Below are positions 46,951 through 55,535 of a stretch of 58,888 bases of DNA, one piece after another. The position numbers and the translations under genes were made by a program. The first letter of the stretch is position 1. Each line of letters begins with the position of its first letter. Source of the stretch: an uncultured Fusobacterium sp. (GTDB lineage Bacteria; Fusobacteriota; Fusobacteriia; Fusobacteriales; Fusobacteriaceae); the NCBI GenBank assembly GCA_900541465.1, contig UQJY01000007.1, positions 1 through 58,888 of the forward strand, given 5' to 3'. The notes under the pieces were generated by a model. The model was given only the letters and a program-made list of their open reading frames with translations, did no database searches and was not told the origin of the DNA.

Positions 46951-48319
46951 TTTAAGCAGTCTGCAGAAAAAAGATTTGAAATATATATTTCATCCTTGTT
47001 CTCAGATGAAAGATTATGAAGAACTTCCGCCGATAATTATAAAAAAAGCAGAGGGAATTTATTTCGAAGATGAAAATGGAAAAAAATATATGGATTGTGT
47101 TTCAAGCTGGTGGGTAAATCTTTTTGGTCACTGCAATAAAAGAATTAATGAAGCAGTGAAAGAACAGATTGAAAATCTGGAACATATATTATTTGTTAAT
47201 TTTTCTCATAAGCCGGCAATAGAGCTTGCAGAAAGATTATGTAAATTGACACCAAAGGGAATTGAAAAATTTCTTTTTGCAGATAACGGCTCTTCAAGTA
47301 TTGAGATGGCATTGAAATTAAGTTTTCAATATCATGCACAGACCGGATACACGGATAAAAAAAGATTTATTTCTTTAACTGACGGCTATCACGGAGAAAC
47401 TTTAGGGGCATTAGGTGTGGGAGATATTGATATTTTTACAAAAACTTATTACCCTCTTATAAAAGAAGGGATAAAAGCAAAATCTCCTGACTGTTTCAGA
47501 TGTTCTTTTCACAAAAACAGAGAAAACTGCAGTGCTGAATGTTTTGAAGATATGGAAAAAATAATTGAAAAAAATCACAGAGAAATTTCAGCAGTAATAA
47601 TTGAACCTGTTGTTCAGGGAGCAGGAGGAATGAAAATATATTCTCCTGTGTATTTAAAAAAATTGAGAAAAATTACTGAAAAATATAATATTAATTTTAT
47701 AGCTGATGAAATTGCAGTTGGTTTTGGAAGAACAGGGAAAATGTTTGCAGTGGAGCATGGAGGAATAAGTCCAGATATAATGTGTATGGCAAAAGGGATT
47801 TCAGTAGGATATTATCCAATGGCAATGATTGGAATAACAAATAAAATTTATGAAGCATTTTATGAAGATTATCTTAAGGGAAAATCTTTTCTCCATTCTC
47901 ACACTTATTCTGGAAATCCTATCGGCTGCCGTATTGCAGTAGAAGTTCTAAAAATTTTTGAAGAAGAAAAAATTTTAGAAGTCATAGAAAAAAAGGGAGA
48001 ATATTTAAGGAAAAAAGTTTTGGAAATTTTTAAAGATAGTGAATATATCGGCGAATACAGGCAGATTGGTTTTATCGGAGCTTTGGAATTTTTAAAAAAT
48101 AAAAAGACAAAAGAGGATTTTCCAAAAGAATACAGGGCAGGATATGAAGTTTATAAAATTGGTTTGAAAAACGGAGTGATTTTAAGACCTTTAGGAAATG
48201 TAATATATTTTATGCCACCTTATATAATTACGGAAAAAGAGATTGATATAATGGTTGAAACTTGCAGAAAATCTGTTGATGAATATGTGGAAAGATTAAA
48301 GAAAGAGGGGAAGCTGTAA
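46943..48319 (+). CDS. bioA: Adenosylmethionine-8-amino-7-oxononanoate aminotransferase
   Basis: 458 residues, class III PLP aminotransferase. CVSSWWVNLFGHCNKRI, SLTDGYHGETLGALG, FIADEIAVGFGRTGKMFA and the catalytic Lys in CMAKGISVGYYPMAM. Converts KAPA to DAPA. An internal cysteine cluster (CFRCSFHKNRENCSAEC, about residues 185-201) resembles that of BioA relatives in Firmicutes. Overlaps bioD by 8 bases. Confidence 0.95.
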   Translation: MNNLSSLQKKDLKYIFHPCSQMKDYEELPPIIIKKAEGIYFEDENGKKYMDCVSSWWVNLFGHCNKRINEAVKEQIENLEHILFVNFSHKPAIELAERLCKLTPKGIEKFLFADNGSSSIEMALKLSFQYHAQTGYTDKKRFISLTDGYHGETLGALGVGDIDIFTKTYYPLIKEGIKAKSPDCFRCSFHKNRENCSAECFEDMEKIIEKNHREISAVIIEPVVQGAGGMKIYSPVYLKKLRKITEKYNINFIADEIAVGFGRTGKMFAVEHGGISPDIMCMAKGISVGYYPMAMIGITNKIYEAFYEDYLKGKSFLHSHTYSGNPIGCRIAVEVLKIFEEEKILEVIEKKGEYLRKKVLEIFKDSEYIGEYRQIGFIGALEFLKNKKTKEDFPKEYRAGYEVYKIGLKNGVILRPLGNVIYFMPPYIITEKEIDIMVETCRKSVDEYVERLKKEGKL

Positions 48320-48321
48320 AA

Positions 48322-49446
48322 TTGGAAAAAGAAAAAATAAGAGAGGAACTTTTAAAACTTAAATCAGAAAACAACTTTCGCAGTTTAAAAGAATTTGACG
48401 GAAAAGAAATTAATTTTTCTTCAAATGATTATCTTGGAATTACACAGGATAAAAAACTTTTGAAGGAATTTTATTCAAAATACAAACCAAGATTATCTTC
48501 CTCTTCTTCAAGGCTTATGAGCGGGTCGTATAAAGAGGTTATGGAACTTGAAAAAAAGGCAGAAGAAATTTATAAAAAGCCATGTATTGTTTTTAATTCT
48601 GGATTTGATACTAATTCCTCCATAATAGAAACTTTTTACGGAAAAAATTCTTTAATAATCACAGACAGGTTAAATCATGCAAGCATTTATGAGGGAATTA
48701 TAAACAGCGGAGCAAAAATAATAAGATACAAACACTTAAATATGGAAAATTTGGAGGAAATTTTAAAAAAGTATTCTGAAAGATATTCAGATATTCTTGT
48801 TGTCTGTGAAACAATATACAGTATGGACGGAGATATTACTCCAATAAAAGAGATTGTAAAATTAAAGAAGAAATATAATTTTTCTTTGATGATAGATGAA
48901 GCTCATTCTTACGGAGTTTATGGATATGGAATGGCATATAATTTTAATTTAGTAAAAGATATAGATTTTCTTGTAATTCCTCTTGGAAAAGGCGGAGGTT
49001 CTGTCGGAGCTTTTGTTTTCTGCGAGAAAATTTTAAAAGAATATATTATAAATAAAAGCAGAAAATTTATTTTCACAACTGCTCTTCCGCCGGTAAATCA
49101 TCTTTGGAATTTGTTTATTCTTAATAAAATGGAGAGTGAAGAATTTGATGTAAAAAGAAAAGAGCTTTTTAAAAGAATTGATTTTACTTTAAAAAAATTA
49201 AAAGAAAAGGGGATAAAAACAAATTCAGCATCTCATATTATAAGTGTTGTGACGGGGGATAACAGAAAAATTATAAAAATAGAAAAAAATTTAAGAGAAA
49301 AAGGATATTTTATTTATGGAGTAAAAGAACCTGCAGTGCCGAAAAATACTGCAAGATTTAGGATAAGTTTAAATCCGGAGATTTCTTTTAAAAATATAGA
49401 AAATTTTATTGAGGAATTAAAATATGAACTTGATACTGTTTTTTAA
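48322..49446 (+). CDS. bioF: 8-amino-7-oxononanoate synthase
   Basis: Starts at TTG 48322, 2 bp after the bioA stop, with GAGGGG upstream; 374 residues. PLP-dependent condensation of pimeloyl-ACP with alanine. INFSSNDYLGIT, SSSSRLMSGSYKEVMELE, VVCETIYSMDGDITPI, MIDEAHSYGVYG and the PLP-Lys in VIPLGKGGGSVGAFV. The last 23 bases overlap bioG. Confidence 0.94.
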   Translation: MEKEKIREELLKLKSENNFRSLKEFDGKEINFSSNDYLGITQDKKLLKEFYSKYKPRLSSSSSRLMSGSYKEVMELEKKAEEIYKKPCIVFNSGFDTNSSIIETFYGKNSLIITDRLNHASIYEGIINSGAKIIRYKHLNMENLEEILKKYSERYSDILVVCETIYSMDGDITPIKEIVKLKKKYNFSLMIDEAHSYGVYGYGMAYNFNLVKDIDFLVIPLGKGGGSVGAFVFCEKILKEYIINKSRKFIFTTALPPVNHLWNLFILNKMESEEFDVKRKELFKRIDFTLKKLKEKGIKTNSASHIISVVTGDNRKIIKIEKNLREKGYFIYGVKEPAVPKNTARFRISLNPEISFKNIENFIEELKYELDTVF

Positions 49447-50023
49447 CGGCTGGGGAATGGATAAAAATTGTATTTCTGAAATAAAAATTCCAATAAATTT
49501 TTATCTCCAAGTTATAAATTTTCCCTATGATTATGATGTAAAAAAATTAAAAAAATATGAGAAAGTGTATTTTACAGGCTGGTCTTTCGGAGCATGGTAT
49601 CTTTCAAAATTTATAATTGAAAATGAAATAAAATCTCAAAACGTCATAGGGATAAACGGGCATGGAGAAATAATCGGAGAGTATGGAATAAAAGAAAAAA
49701 TGATTGATTTTACAATAAAAAATCTTACGGAAAAATCAATTTTAAAATTTTATAAAAATATGGGAATGACAGATGAGCCTAAAATTTCACAGAAAAAAAT
49801 TTTTTCTATAAAAAATGAGCTTATATATTTCAGAAAAAATTATATGCCGTTAAAAAATGTTTTTCAAAAAATTATTATTGGAAAAAAAGATAAAATTATT
49901 CCTTTTAAAAACCAGAAAAAGTATTGCTGTGAAAATAATATAAAATGTATTGAAAAAGATTTTTACCATTTTCCTTTTGAAAATATAAAAGATTGGAATG
50001 AAATAATTGGAGAAAGAGAATGA
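49424..50023 (+). CDS. bioG: Pimeloyl-ACP methyl ester esterase, BioG family
   Basis: 199 residues (DUF452). Begins MNLILFFNGWGMDKN and has a serine-esterase nucleophile elbow GWSFGAW (about residue 52), an Asp-containing strand IIIGKKDKIIPF and a late His in FYHFPFE. It releases pimeloyl-ACP from its methyl ester, closing the disguise step opened by BioC, and replaces BioH. It overlaps bioF by 23 bases and bioC by 4. Confidence 0.9.
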   Translation: MNLILFFNGWGMDKNCISEIKIPINFYLQVINFPYDYDVKKLKKYEKVYFTGWSFGAWYLSKFIIENEIKSQNVIGINGHGEIIGEYGIKEKMIDFTIKNLTEKSILKFYKNMGMTDEPKISQKKIFSIKNELIYFRKNYMPLKNVFQKIIIGKKDKIIPFKNQKKYCCENNIKCIEKDFYHFPFENIKDWNEIIGERE

Positions 50024-50685
50024 ATTTCTATAAAAAATATGATGTTTATGATAAAAATGCCATTGTTCAGAGAAAAGCAGCAGAAAAACTTTTGAAATTA
50101 TCAAAAGAATATTTTGATAAAAGAAATTTTGAAAGTGTTTATGAAATAGGGTGCGGTACGGGAATTTTTACAAGAATGTTTTTGAAAAATTTTAAAGCTG
50201 AAAAAATAATCTTAAATGATATTTTTGATGTAAAAAAATTTTTACAGGATATAGATTACACAAAATTTATTTTAAAAGATATGGACAGAGAAGATTTTCC
50301 AAGAGTTTCTCTTATTCTTTCAAGTTCTGTTTTTCAATGGTCAAAAAATTTTGAAGAGCTGGTGAAAAATATTTCAAAATCATGCAGACATTTAGTTTTT
50401 TCAATATATTTAGAAGATAATCTTCCTGAAATAAAAAAACATTTTAGTATTTCTTTAAATTATATGACAGCTGAAGAGATAGAAAATATTTTAAAAAAAT
50501 ATTTCAAAAAGATAAAAAAAGAAAGTGAAATATTTATTGAAAACTTTAATTCTCCAATAGAAGTTTTAAGGCATTTAAAAAATACAGGGGTGACAGGATT
50601 TGAAAAAACTGAAATAAAAAAAATACGTTCTTTTTCCTCTGCAGAACTTACATACAAAGTTGGATATTTTTTATGTGAAAAATAA
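50020..50685 (+). CDS. bioC: Malonyl-ACP O-methyltransferase
   Basis: 221 residues. SAM-dependent methyltransferase: YEIGCGTGIFTRMF (motif I, about residue 43), FQWSKNFEEL, and the N-terminal YDKNAIVQRKAAEKLL typical of BioC. Methylates malonyl-ACP to start pimelate synthesis through the fatty-acid pathway. Last gene of the operon; bioB is not in the window. Confidence 0.9.
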   Translation: MNFYKKYDVYDKNAIVQRKAAEKLLKLSKEYFDKRNFESVYEIGCGTGIFTRMFLKNFKAEKIILNDIFDVKKFLQDIDYTKFILKDMDREDFPRVSLILSSSVFQWSKNFEELVKNISKSCRHLVFSIYLEDNLPEIKKHFSISLNYMTAEEIENILKKYFKKIKKESEIFIENFNSPIEVLRHLKNTGVTGFEKTEIKKIRSFSSAELTYKVGYFLCEK

Positions 50686-50692
50686 AAACCTC

Positions 50693-50721
50693 TTGACAAA
50701 AATTTTTTTAATTTATATAAT
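50693..50721 (+). promoter_or_regulatory. Consensus promoter upstream of the micro-ORF
   Basis: TTGACA (50693-50698) and TATAAT (50716-50721), both perfect, 17 bp apart; the -35 starts 8 bases after the bioC stop. It drives the leader micro-ORF and, beyond a terminator, the M20 gene. Confidence 0.9.
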
Positions 50722-50752
50722 GAGTGAAAAATAAAACCACGGAGGAAAGAAA

Positions 50753-50830
50753 ATGAAACTATCACTAAGGAGAGGACAATTAAATATTAAAACTATATAT
50801 TTATTTTGTCTTTCAGAAAACCTAAGATAG
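50753..50830 (+). CDS. 25-residue leader peptide candidate
   Basis: ATG 50753 is preceded by a perfect GGAGGAAAG ribosome site; stop TAG 50828-50830. The peptide begins MKLSLRRGQLN and ends FCLSENLR; it contains two adjacent arginines (AGG AGA codons) and five leucines, with no membrane helix of useful length. It lies between a perfect promoter and a strong terminator, the layout of an attenuator or arrest-peptide leader. The coding part itself can fold (GGACAATTAAATAT with a downstream ATATTTATTTTGTCT). Not recognised from any known family. Confidence 0.6.
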   Translation: MKLSLRRGQLNIKTIYLFCLSENLR

Positions 50831-50878
50831 TATAAATTTCTTTTTTGCGTATTTAAAAATATTATTAAAATGAATTTT

Positions 50879-50915
50879 AACCGATATTAGTTTTTTGAAA
50901 CTGTATCGGTTTTTT
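50879..50915 (+). terminator. Terminator between the leader ORF and the M20 gene
   Basis: AACCGATA pairs with TATCGGTT, continued by AGTTT/AAACT inside, then a T-run. It stands 35 bases ahead of the M20 coding start, so the gene depends on read-through or on a promoter hidden in the hairpin region; none was seen. Confidence 0.85.
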
Positions 50916-50949
50916 GTTTACAAAAAATAAAATTAACTGGAGGAAAAAA

Positions 50950-52128
50950 ATGGAACTATTACAGAATTTAAGCAAAAAATATGATGAAATTTTTAAAGAT
51001 TTAAAAGAACTTAACGAATATATTTATAAAAACCCAGAGCTTGGAAGAAAAGAATTTAAAGCCTGTGAAGCTCATAAAAATATTTTAAAAAAATACGGCT
51101 TTAAAGTGACAGATAATTATATTGGAATAGAAACAGCTTATCTTGCAGAATATTCTTCAGAAAAAGACGGACCGAAAATTGCTTACCTTGCAGAGTATGA
51201 TGCACTTCCAGAAATCGGCCACGGGTGCGGGCATAATGCTCTTGGAACAGCAAGTGTGGGAGCAGGAATACTTTTAAAAGATTTTGTTGATGAGTTTGGA
51301 GGTACAGTTTATGTATATGGAACTCCTGCTGAAGAAACTTTAGGAGCAAAAGTTGATATGGCTGAAGCAGGGTGCTTTGATAATATTGATGCTGCTATGC
51401 TTTCACACCCAACAGGAAAATCTCATGAAAGAAGCGGAACATCACAGGCAATGGAAGCTCTTCAATTTACATTTAAAGGAAAAACAGCTCATGCAGCAGG
51501 AGACCCGTACAACGGAATAAATGCTCTTGACGGAGTTATTCAATTTTTTAACAGTGTAAATGCTCTTCGCCAGCAGACAAAAGAAAGTGCAAGAATTCAC
51601 GGAATAATTTCAAACGGAGGAGAGGCAGCAAATATAATTCCAGACCTTGCTGTTGCAAATTTTTATGTGAGAGAAGCAACAACAAAAGAGATGGTAAAAT
51701 TAAGTGAAAGAGTAAAAAATTGTGCAAAAGGAGCGGCTCTCGCAACAGGAACAGAACTTAAAATAGAAAATTATGAATATACTTTTAAACATCTTGTGAC
51801 AAACGAAACTCTTTCAGATGTCTATGTAAAAAATTTAAAACTTCAGGGAATAGAAGATATTCCTGTATCTAAACCATCTGGTTCAAGCGACTGCGGAGAC
51901 GTGAGCCATCACTGTCCTACAATTCATTCATATTTTCCAATTTCAAAATGCGAGCTTACAGGACACAGCATTGAATTTGCAAAAGCAAGTATTTCAGAAG
52001 AGGCATATAAGGGAATGAAAGAAGCAGTGCTTGCTCTTGCAATGACAGGAAAAGATATTTTATCAGATAAAGAGCTTTTGAAAAAAATAAAAGATGAGTT
52101 TGAAAAAGTAAAAAAAGAATTAGAATAA
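50950..52128 (+). CDS. M20-family amidohydrolase
   Basis: Start at ATG 50950 (TGGAGGAAA upstream); 392 residues. Zinc-peptidase motifs EYDALPEIGHGCGHNALG, GTPAEETLGAKVDMAEAG and the dimerisation-domain stretch FKGKTAHAAGDPYNGINAL are those of the AbgB/PM20D2-like branch. These cleave N-acyl amino acids, dipeptides or aminobenzoyl-glutamate. With the amino-acid-binding protein that follows, a role in scavenging amino-acid conjugates is likely. The substrate cannot be told from sequence. Confidence 0.88.
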   Translation: MELLQNLSKKYDEIFKDLKELNEYIYKNPELGRKEFKACEAHKNILKKYGFKVTDNYIGIETAYLAEYSSEKDGPKIAYLAEYDALPEIGHGCGHNALGTASVGAGILLKDFVDEFGGTVYVYGTPAEETLGAKVDMAEAGCFDNIDAAMLSHPTGKSHERSGTSQAMEALQFTFKGKTAHAAGDPYNGINALDGVIQFFNSVNALRQQTKESARIHGIISNGGEAANIIPDLAVANFYVREATTKEMVKLSERVKNCAKGAALATGTELKIENYEYTFKHLVTNETLSDVYVKNLKLQGIEDIPVSKPSGSSDCGDVSHHCPTIHSYFPISKCELTGHSIEFAKASISEEAYKGMKEAVLALAMTGKDILSDKELLKKIKDEFEKVKKELE

Positions 52129-52185
52129 AAGAAGAATAAAATAAAAAAATAAAAATTATATAAAAATGTTTAGGAGGAAATAATT

Positions 52186-52929
52186 ATGAGAAAATTTTTA
52201 GTAACACTTTTATCACTTGTTTTATTTGTTTTCAGTTTTGGAGAGAAAAAACTTTATGTGGGAACAAATGCAGAATTTAAACCTTATGAATATCTTGAAG
52301 GTGATAAGATTGTAGGATTTGATATTGAGCTTATGGAAGCAATGGCAGAGGAAGCAGGTTACACTGTAAAATGGAACAACATGACTTTTGACGGACTTCT
52401 TCCAGCTCTTCAAATGGGAAAAATTGATGCTGTAATTGCCGGAATGTCTCCAACTGCTGAAAGACAAAAAGCTGTTGATTTTGGAAAACCATATTTAAAC
52501 TTCCAGACAGGGCATGCTGTTATTGTAAGAGAAAATGAAAAAGATATTGTTAAAAATGAAGATTTAAATGGAAAAGTTGTTGGTGTTCAGCTTGGAACAA
52601 AACAGGAAGATCTTGCAAAAGGATATGGAGCAGAAATTGTAAGATATGATTCATTTACAGGTTCGCTTCTTGCTTTAAAACAAAGCAAAGTTCAGGCTGT
52701 TGTTTTAGATGAGCAGTCAGCAGGAAAATATTTAAAAACTATGGACGGAGTAAAAATCACAGATATTATTTATGACTCTGACCCAGGAGAATCTATTGCT
52801 GTTAAAAAAGGAAATACAAAACTTGTGGAAGAGTTAAATGCAGCATTTGATAAAGTTATAGAAAGCGGAAAATATTATGAAATTTTAAATAAATATTTCC
52901 CAGAAAAAGCTGCTGAAATGAAGTTATAG
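52186..52929 (+). CDS. Amino-acid ABC transporter substrate-binding protein
   Basis: 247 residues. The signal peptide (MRKFLVTLLSLVLFVFSFG) has no lipobox, so the protein is periplasmic. The type II binding fold is clear: LYVGTNAEFKPYEYLEGDKIVGFDIEL (split over a strand), DAVIAGMSPTAERQKAVDF, VVGVQLGTKQED and GESIAVKKGNTKLVEELN. Typical of polar amino-acid transporters (His/Arg/Gln group). No permease or ATPase gene is adjacent, so it must work with components encoded elsewhere. Confidence 0.9.
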   Translation: MRKFLVTLLSLVLFVFSFGEKKLYVGTNAEFKPYEYLEGDKIVGFDIELMEAMAEEAGYTVKWNNMTFDGLLPALQMGKIDAVIAGMSPTAERQKAVDFGKPYLNFQTGHAVIVRENEKDIVKNEDLNGKVVGVQLGTKQEDLAKGYGAEIVRYDSFTGSLLALKQSKVQAVVLDEQSAGKYLKTMDGVKITDIIYDSDPGESIAVKKGNTKLVEELNAAFDKVIESGKYYEILNKYFPEKAAEMKL

Positions 52930-52961
52930 GAATTTTTCATAATAGAGAGTGAAAAAGATAC

Positions 52962-53003
52962 AAAAAAGGAGCTGTTGTAAATAATTTTACAAAGCTCCTT
53001 TTT
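52962..53003. terminator. Bidirectional terminator between the binding protein and nrdJ
   Basis: AAAAAAGGAGCT pairs with AGCTCCTTTTT and inner TTGTAAA with TTTACAA, giving A- and T-runs for both convergent genes. Confidence 0.85.
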
Positions 53004-53045
53004 CTGTAATAACTTAACAAATTTCTCTACACTGAGCAATAAAGA

Positions 53046-55316
53046 TTACTCACATTTAGAATATCCGCAGTTTCTGCAGGTAAAGCACCCGCCAGTCACT
53101 TCAAGTTCAGCTCCGCATTCTGGGCAGATTGGATTTTTAAAATCAGAATGTTTTGCGGTTAAATCAACTTTTTCTTCTGTTATAATTTTTTGAGCAGCTT
53201 CCTTATAATTTGTAAGCCCCATTTCTTTTTCAAATTTTTTCAAAATATTAAGGATTGCAGTAGGGCAGGTTCCCCCTTGGCTAAGCTCCTGTCCTTTACT
53301 TCTGGCAACAGCAAAAGATGTACATCCGCTTACACCTGCAATAGCTTTTTCAAGCATAAACAGATTTCCGCCAAGTCTTAGAATACCAGACATATAAATT
53401 GCAACAGCCTGAATATTTTTTTCACATCCGCCAGTTCCGCTTCTTATAACATAAATATCCTGTATACATTTTTCACTAGGAGAATATCCAATCATAACTT
53501 TTAATTTTCCGCATCCGATAAGCATTCTTTCTGGATAATAAATTGTATCTTCAGCAATAGGTTTTAATTCTCCTCTTTTAATTTCATTTGCTTTTTGTGC
53601 TATTGTTTCAACAGTTTTTTCTTCTTTTTTAGGTTCAACAGTAAGAATTCCTTCTCTTGCACAGCCGGAACGGTAGATTGTCATACCTTTAAGTCCTCTC
53701 TTCCATGCTTCTATATAAAGATTTCTTACTTCTTCCACAGAAGTTTTGTTAATAAGATTTATTGTAGATGAAATACTTGCATCAATTCTGTTCTGCCATA
53801 CTCCCTGCATTTTAACTCTTGCCATCGGGTCAAGATTTTGTGCAGAGATAAAATATTCTGGAAGTTCTTCCTGTGAAGAAAGATTATGTTCTTCCATATA
53901 TTTTTTAGCAATAGGGATAAACACTTCGTAATATTTATCCTCTCCGTGAAGACTTTCAGTTTTTCTTGTATAAGAGAAAGCAAAGTTAGGTTCAATTCCT
54001 GTGCTTATCTCAAGCATTGTTCCAATAGAACCTGTTGGAGCTATTGTAAGAAGCTGAGAGTTTCTAAGCCCGAATTCTTCAATCATTTTATAAGTATCTT
54101 CATCAGCATTTTCTAAAAGGAAAGGAGATTTTAAAATACATTCTTTTTTATATCCTGGATATGTTCCAAATTCTTTTGCAAGCATTGCACTTTTCTTAAG
54201 AGCGTTGTTTACAATTACCCTTGCAACCTTGTCACAAAATTCTAAAGACTCTTCTCCTCCATATTTCATTTCCATTTTTATCAAAAGGTCTCCAAGACCT
54301 AAAATTCCAAGTCCTATCTGACGCCATTTTCTTACAGATTCTCTCTGTTCTTCAAGCGGGTGAAGAATAAGCCCCTCATCAAGAACGTCATTAAGAGCTT
54401 TTACAGATTTCTGTACAACTTCTCCAAGTTTTTCAAAATCAAAAGTTTTATCTTCTCTCACAAAAGACGGCAGAATAATTGAACCTAAAAGACAGCTTCC
54501 GCCAGCTGGAAGAGGCTCTTCTGCACAAGGATTTGTTCCTGCATATGAAAATTCTTTATCCTCACTTAAAAGGTTCCAGCTTGATATTCTGTCCCAGAAA
54601 AGAATTCCCGGCTCAGCATAGTTCCAGTTTTGTCTTGCAAGCTCTGTGAAAAGTTTTGCAGCATCAATCTCTTTTTTATAAACTTCTCCTGTATCTTCAA
54701 CAAAAAATTCAGTCATAAATTTTTCATTTTTTATAACAGCTTCCATAAATTTTTTGTCAACTCTTACAGAGATATTTGCCTTTTGTATTTTATTAAGGTC
54801 TGATTTAATTTTTATAAAATCTTCAACGTCAGGGTGATTTATATCAATGGAAATCATAAGAGCTCCCCGTCTTCCTTTCTGCCCTATAATATCTGTTGTA
54901 AGATTATAAAGCTCCATAAAGGAAACAGCTCCTGTTGTGTGTTTTGCAGCATTATTTACTGCAGTTCCCTTTGGTCTCAGTTTAGAAATATCGACTCCGC
55001 ACCCTCCTCCGTATGAATATGTTCTTGCAAGTTTTTTCGCTGTTTCAAATATTGATTCAAGATTATCTTCAGGTGGAGCTACAACATAGCAGTTTGAATA
55101 AGTAACTTTTCTTCCAAGTCTGTTAAGCCCTCTGTTTGATAAAATTCTTCCGGCAAAAATAAATTCTTTATTCAAAATCATCTCTTCAACATCAGTGTCT
55201 CCTCCGGAAATTCTTGAAAGCCACTGCTTGAAATTTTCACCGTCATATTTATATTTTCTGCTCCATATGTCATACCCGAGTTTATTTTCTTCTCCAAGCC
55301 ATTTTTTAACGTCCAT
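53046..55316 (-). CDS. nrdJ: Adenosylcobalamin-dependent ribonucleotide reductase (class II)
   Basis: 756 residues. Reduces ribonucleotides without oxygen, using B12. Visible: SNCYVVAPPEDNLESIF with the first active-site Cys, YGGGCGVDISKLRPKG, NPCAEEPLPAGGSCLLGS (catalytic Cys and Glu), APTGSIGTMLEISTGIEPNF, a TSCPD domain (GKLKVMIGYSPSEKCIQDIY; GGTCPTAI) and a C-terminal zinc ribbon with CPECG and CRNCG ending SKCE. GGAGGGG upstream of ATG 55316. No cobalamin riboswitch precedes it; instead an NrdR box lies in the promoter. Confidence 0.95.
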   Translation of the reverse strand: MDVKKWLGEENKLGYDIWSRKYKYDGENFKQWLSRISGGDTDVEEMILNKEFIFAGRILSNRGLNRLGRKVTYSNCYVVAPPEDNLESIFETAKKLARTYSYGGGCGVDISKLRPKGTAVNNAAKHTTGAVSFMELYNLTTDIIGQKGRRGALMISIDINHPDVEDFIKIKSDLNKIQKANISVRVDKKFMEAVIKNEKFMTEFFVEDTGEVYKKEIDAAKLFTELARQNWNYAEPGILFWDRISSWNLLSEDKEFSYAGTNPCAEEPLPAGGSCLLGSIILPSFVREDKTFDFEKLGEVVQKSVKALNDVLDEGLILHPLEEQRESVRKWRQIGLGILGLGDLLIKMEMKYGGEESLEFCDKVARVIVNNALKKSAMLAKEFGTYPGYKKECILKSPFLLENADEDTYKMIEEFGLRNSQLLTIAPTGSIGTMLEISTGIEPNFAFSYTRKTESLHGEDKYYEVFIPIAKKYMEEHNLSSQEELPEYFISAQNLDPMARVKMQGVWQNRIDASISSTINLINKTSVEEVRNLYIEAWKRGLKGMTIYRSGCAREGILTVEPKKEEKTVETIAQKANEIKRGELKPIAEDTIYYPERMLIGCGKLKVMIGYSPSEKCIQDIYVIRSGTGGCEKNIQAVAIYMSGILRLGGNLFMLEKAIAGVSGCTSFAVARSKGQELSQGGTCPTAILNILKKFEKEMGLTNYKEAAQKIITEEKVDLTAKHSDFKNPICPECGAELEVTGGCFTCRNCGYSKCE

Positions 55317-55354
55317 TGAAAATCCCCTCCAAAAAAGTAATATTCAGTAAAAAA

Positions 55355-55418
55355 ATTATACCACAATATATTGTGTAAAAAATAAAAATTTTTTTATTTT
55401 TCTTACTAGATATTGTTT
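55355..55418 (-). promoter_or_regulatory. nrdJ promoter with NrdR boxes
   Basis: The palindrome CACAATATATTGTG (55362-55375) matches the NrdR consensus ACACWATATATWGTGT and sits next to a minus-strand TATAAT (55355-55360), where binding would block initiation. A weaker match, ACTAGATATTGTTT, lies at 55405-55418, 43 bp centre to centre, about four helical turns. NrdR is an ATP/dATP-sensing repressor of ribonucleotide reductase genes; its gene is not in the window. Confidence 0.82.
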
Positions 55419-55535
55419 TGATTATGCTTTGAGAAATATATAAAAAATATATTTGAAATTATAAAAAAATAATAATGATTTTATTTTTCGAGAATATAGT
55501 GATAAAATATATTAAGAAATAAAATGGAGGAATTT

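Noticed and set aside
50832..50950. T-box or tetrahydrofolate riboswitch ahead of the M20 gene
   Set aside because: No T-box bulge sequence (TGGNACC) and no folate-aptamer consensus; only a short ORF and a plain terminator are seen.
55317..55530. Cobalamin riboswitch upstream of nrdJ
   Set aside because: The leader is only about 40 bases to the promoter and shows none of the conserved B12-box sequence; NrdR control is supported instead.
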